Shown here in pieces: positions 40,615 to 43,594 of a stretch of DNA of 43,594 bases. Position 1 is the stretch's first letter. Every line of letters starts with the position of its first letter. The translations under genes were made by a program, and so were the position numbers. The notes beneath the pieces are model-generated. The model was given only the letters and a program-made list of their open reading frames with translations. It made no database searches and was not told the DNA's origin. Origin of the DNA: Hydrogenophaga sp. (GTDB taxonomy: Bacteria; Pseudomonadota; Gammaproteobacteria; Burkholderiales; Burkholderiaceae_C). Location: contig NZ_JAILWB010000029.1 in NCBI RefSeq assembly GCF_025699295.1, positions 1-43,594 of the forward strand, in the 5' to 3' direction.

Positions 40615-42884
40615 GTCAACCATCTAGTAAATATCGCAGGCAAAGCGAGGAAAGCACATCAAAGATTGACTGTGTGAGGTTTGCACTTTCTTTGTGCGAG
40701 TCCGGTAGGCTCGAATATCTTTCATCCACGTCCTGTCGACTTCGAATGGCTTTTACGGCGCCAGGCGACAAGGAGTGGTGGGTCCTTGACCTAGCTGAGT
40801 ATTGGCTACCAGCAACCGATTTAATGCCCAAATGTCTACTATCAGATGACGCCAAACTTGCCGTTGCAACAATATTGGCAGTTGATGCCTATCTCTGTGG
40901 TGCTGCGAGCACAAAGGGGACGCACCGAACGATAGCAACGATTGCCAGCTCCATCGCCAAATATTGGGAGTGGGGGCGATTGAACGGGCTTTACTGTCCA
41001 GAGGACTGGACTTCGGCGCATTTTCGCCTTTTAGAGAGAGACCTTGGAAAGGGTAGATGGTCGCTCGCTCTTCGCGCAAGGGCGCGAGTCAAGGCTCTTC
41101 TCGATACTCGCCCTAACCCCTGCTACATCGGGCGAACCGACCCTCGGATCTCAATTCGAGGGGAGATACGTGGGCTCATGGGTACCAACCTGAGCACGTT
41201 GGAACTGGGGTGCGCAAGGCGAAGCGTGCACCAATATGTGCAACCTGAACGCCCTCCCCAAGGGTGGGCAACTAGCTCTGAACCTTCGCAACCCACTGTG
41301 ACTTGGCTTTTGCAAGCTCTTTGGGCCGCGAATCTGGTTGTTCGTGTGCCTAAGCCTTTCGCGTTCAGCGTTACCCCTTTTCCCGACCCCATATCACGTG
41401 CAAAAAGGTTAGCCAAACCGCATGCGCGGACACCAAATCTTTCAGTAGAGCAAGCGGTGGGACTGTTACTTCATGCGCGCAAGTACGTTTATGTCTACGC
41501 CGATGTTATTTGTCAGCTTGTACGCGAAGTGGGGGAGATCGGTTTAAAACTCACTTCGACTGGTCTCAGGCAAAAGCGGCACAACTTACTCGTTGCGCAA
41601 CTCTGGCGCGAGTCAAAGATCCGAGAGCGGGCAGAAGTTGTACTCGGCGTTGAAATCTCCATGATGTCGAAAGGTGCCGGCTCAGAGACGAACGTCCCGA
41701 AATTGGTTGACATGCTTTTGAGCTCCGCAGTGATTCTAATCGCAGGACTGAATGCGCGGCGCAAAGACGAAATTATTCACAGAACAGTTGGACTTCGTCG
41801 TGACTCTTTCCAGATTGTCAACAGAAGTCTGCAAATCTATCAAGGCACCTTCTACATAGAGAAGACGTTGAAGTCTTACGCGCCATATTTCATAAATCAA
41901 ACTACTTTCGATGCCTATACTGCTCTTCAAAAAATTGAAGAGGCGCAACTCGCTATGGAGTGTGCTATCACGCGCGAGGTTCGAAGCGAGGAGTCCTTGC
42001 GGCACTCGATGTTTTGGAGTAGAACATTTGCTCCAATCGCAATGAGAATTGCACCGAGAGTTTGGTTTGATTTTTCCTTTGATCGCAATGGGGCTGGCCG
42101 GGCATTCGCGCTAGAGGCTTTGGAGGATAGCGCGAAGCTTATCGGTGGGGGAGCCCATATTTTTCGTCGATTTTATGCAATTATCTATTTCTACCGATTC
42201 GAGCATGGAGGATTGCTTGCAATTCGTTATCAGTTGGCACACTGGAATTGCGAGACTACCCGTCAATATGTAACCGATTCGATGATCCAAGCAGCAGAGG
42301 CTCGCATCCCGGCGGAGCTGAGGAGGGCACCTGAGGCCGTAAGGGCCGCAATCAGCAGCGAGTGGAGTGCATTGGACGAGGAGTTAAAGAGAGTTGGCAG
42401 TGAGAAACTTTGCCATGCTATCGCTCAACTTTTGAACGGCCAGAGTTTCTCGGGTGGCTTTCCGAGGCTTGTGGAGCGCGTACATCGGCATTTGGTGAGA
42501 AATGTCGACTACTCTGCAATGGACATTGAGCGGAAGACTGAAAAGCTTCATCGAATGGTTGAAGCTCGCGGGCACGCATTTCGACCCCTTCCGCATGCTG
42601 ACTGCGCGGCGGGTTCGTCTTCTGCTCGCGGGGCGAAATGTTCGCCGGTAAAAGGCAAGGGTCCATCGCACGAGAATGCCACTGCGCTTGTTTGCAGCGG
42701 TTGTGCATATAGCTGGACATCACAGGGACATATCGCAGGCCTTAAGGCGGACCTTGAGGTGTTGAATATCGATGTGGCTGACTCGCCACCCCACACACTC
42801 TTGTGGGAACGTCGTATGTTGACAAGAGACAATCTGCGGAAGGTCATATGGCTTCACGAACGACGACTAGCTCAAGCAAAGTAG
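40611..42884 (+). CDS. Tyrosine recombinase 2 of the trio, 757 aa
   Basis: A complete catalytic set is visible: Arg384 in NARRKDEI, a Lys in EKTLKS, His516-x-x-Arg519 (HIFRR), His544 (LAHW) and nucleophile Tyr553 (TTRQYV). The C-terminus has a Cys set (DCAAG ... KCSP ... CSGC) suited to a zinc finger. N-terminal 370 residues contain long helices, probably arm- and core-binding. Translationally coupled to gene 1 by ATGA; overlaps gene 3 by 37 bases. Comparable with TnpB of Tn554 or GmtZ. Confidence 0.78.
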   Translation: MSQPSSKYRRQSEESTSKIDCVRFALSLCESGRLEYLSSTSCRLRMAFTAPGDKEWWVLDLAEYWLPATDLMPKCLLSDDAKLAVATILAVDAYLCGAASTKGTHRTIATIASSIAKYWEWGRLNGLYCPEDWTSAHFRLLERDLGKGRWSLALRARARVKALLDTRPNPCYIGRTDPRISIRGEIRGLMGTNLSTLELGCARRSVHQYVQPERPPQGWATSSEPSQPTVTWLLQALWAANLVVRVPKPFAFSVTPFPDPISRAKRLAKPHARTPNLSVEQAVGLLLHARKYVYVYADVICQLVREVGEIGLKLTSTGLRQKRHNLLVAQLWRESKIRERAEVVLGVEISMMSKGAGSETNVPKLVDMLLSSAVILIAGLNARRKDEIIHRTVGLRRDSFQIVNRSLQIYQGTFYIEKTLKSYAPYFINQTTFDAYTALQKIEEAQLAMECAITREVRSEESLRHSMFWSRTFAPIAMRIAPRVWFDFSFDRNGAGRAFALEALEDSAKLIGGGAHIFRRFYAIIYFYRFEHGGLLAIRYQLAHWNCETTRQYVTDSMIQAAEARIPAELRRAPEAVRAAISSEWSALDEELKRVGSEKLCHAIAQLLNGQSFSGGFPRLVERVHRHLVRNVDYSAMDIERKTEKLHRMVEARGHAFRPLPHADCAAGSSSARGAKCSPVKGKGPSHENATALVCSGCAYSWTSQGHIAGLKADLEVLNIDVADSPPHTLLWERRMLTRDNLRKVIWLHERRLAQAK

Positions 42885-43519
42885 GGTCCAGGCGCGAGTC
42901 TCGTCTAGGGCCTGGGCAGGCTCCGCCTGTAGGCCTTGAGAATGCAAGGCAGGCGCGCGAAAACATTGAGATAAAGATCCACCTTCTGGACGCTTGCATC
43001 ACTGCTTTCAACGAAGGCGATGCCGCCGAACACAATGAATGGGACATTGGGTTAGGCGCTTTGCCGAGAAGTCAACGAGCCTTCAACTCTTGGCAATCTA
43101 GTGAGCTCTCTGACGTAGTGCAACAGAAGGGCAGGTCATTCACAAAGAATGGGAATGCCACTCTGCTAAAGAACAAAGATCTTTTCGATAGGTTGCGTGA
43201 ATACCTTGATATTCTAAAAAAACTCGATGAAGCGAAGCCGAGCAAGAAAACGCAATCGTTGATCAGTCTGCAAAGGCGACTGTCGATAGAGAAGAATCTA
43301 CGACATATCGCTGAGGTTGAGCTCGCGCGATCAAGGAGCCAGCTGTGGCTTGGGCACAAGGAGATTGAGCGGCTGCGCGCTGCGTTGAACAGCGCAGTAG
43401 CTAAGGCGAAGGAGGAAATTGGCGAGCTGAACATTCAACTTCAACAGTTGGTGGCGGAGCGTGCCGAACTAGCCGGTGCACTCAAGAAAGTGACCGGGAT
43501 TAGGCGAGTGCAGAGATGA
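42848..43519 (+). CDS. Coiled-coil accessory protein 3 of the trio, 223 aa
   Basis: ATG with GGAAGG six bases upstream. Basic, Ser/Thr-rich first 30 residues, helical middle, and a long coiled coil over about residues 140-215 (heptad-like Leu/Ile spacing, ERLRAALNSAVAKAKEEIGELN). No recombinase motif. Matches the small third protein (TnpC/GmtX, DUF6262-like) of Tn554- and GMT-type trios in position and type. Overlaps the end of recombinase 2 by 37 bases. Confidence 0.7.
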   Translation: MASRTTTSSSKVGSRRESRLGPGQAPPVGLENARQARENIEIKIHLLDACITAFNEGDAAEHNEWDIGLGALPRSQRAFNSWQSSELSDVVQQKGRSFTKNGNATLLKNKDLFDRLREYLDILKKLDEAKPSKKTQSLISLQRRLSIEKNLRHIAEVELARSRSQLWLGHKEIERLRAALNSAVAKAKEEIGELNIQLQQLVAERAELAGALKKVTGIRRVQR

Positions 43520-43594
43520 GCTTAGACGCCCGCCAAGTTGGGGTGACCTCGTTTCCGGTGCAGAAAGCCGGTTTAGCAGCTGAGGGTTAACCCG

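Larger units (their letters stand above)
38641..43594 (+). mobile_element. Three-gene tyrosine-recombinase element (Tn554/Gamma-Mobile-Trio-like), right end not seen
   Basis: Three overlapping plus-strand genes encode two large tyrosine recombinases and a small coiled-coil protein. The left edge is placed at 38641, where coding of the DndC-like gene ends. Base composition is visibly less GC-rich than the flanking island. No terminal repeats or target duplication can be identified; the last 75 bases of the window hold no gene and contain a GGGTTAACCC palindrome. Cargo, if any, would lie beyond the window. Confidence 0.65.

Noticed and set aside
38668..43519. RIT (recombinase-in-trio) element
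   Set aside because: RIT elements carry three tyrosine recombinases; here the third protein is a coiled coil without a recombinase domain.

Overview
The window looks like accessory DNA from a high-GC betaproteobacterium, probably of the order Burkholderiales (inference). Supporting signs are the overall GC richness, an HU-like protein with a Lys/Ala/Pro tail, and an adjacent folB/folM-type pair. No rRNA, tRNA, CRISPR array or core housekeeping operon is visible. It reads as one large genomic island or integrative element with long runs of small unknown genes.

Left part (1-16.5 kb): a defence-rich stretch. Unknown genes are followed by a 1170-residue MmeI-like restriction-methylation fusion at 3353-6865, an FkbM-type methyltransferase, an HU-like protein, and a YedK/SRAP DNA-repair gene at 9903-10619. 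The YedK gene is followed by a perfect LexA box abutting an unknown gene. Next come a membrane-anchored Mrr-type nuclease and a two-gene Gabija-like operon (OLD-type ATPase/TOPRIM gene plus UvrD-like helicase gene, 12369-15516). Degenerate repeats that look like the end of a lost insertion sequence lie upstream of the Gabija genes.

Middle part (16.5-38.6 kb): mostly minus-strand island cargo. It includes a Fic protein with an AbiEi/DUF6088-like partner, an operon with a PP-loop (PAPS-reductase-like) enzyme, and a mobile pterin/folate operon (unknown 82-residue protein, TrxR-like flavoprotein, FolM-like reductase, FolB). It also includes two adjacent bactofilins, a DUF1173 protein, a large ParB-family protein and many small unknown genes. 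These genes share intergenic architecture: intrinsic terminators, a hairpin shortly upstream of the ribosome binding site, and in four places a common motif (CGAATCGGTCC-like) about 150-180 bases upstream of the start codon.

Right part (38.6-43.6 kb): a three-gene recombinase operon of visibly lower GC content. It has two large tyrosine recombinases and a small coiled-coil protein, and resembles the Tn554 TnpABC and Gamma-Mobile-Trio arrangements. Its left edge falls inside a second PP-loop (DndC-like) gene at about 38640. The PP-loop half of that gene is missing from the window, so the trio appears to have inserted into an island gene. The right end of the trio element is not identifiable before the window stops.
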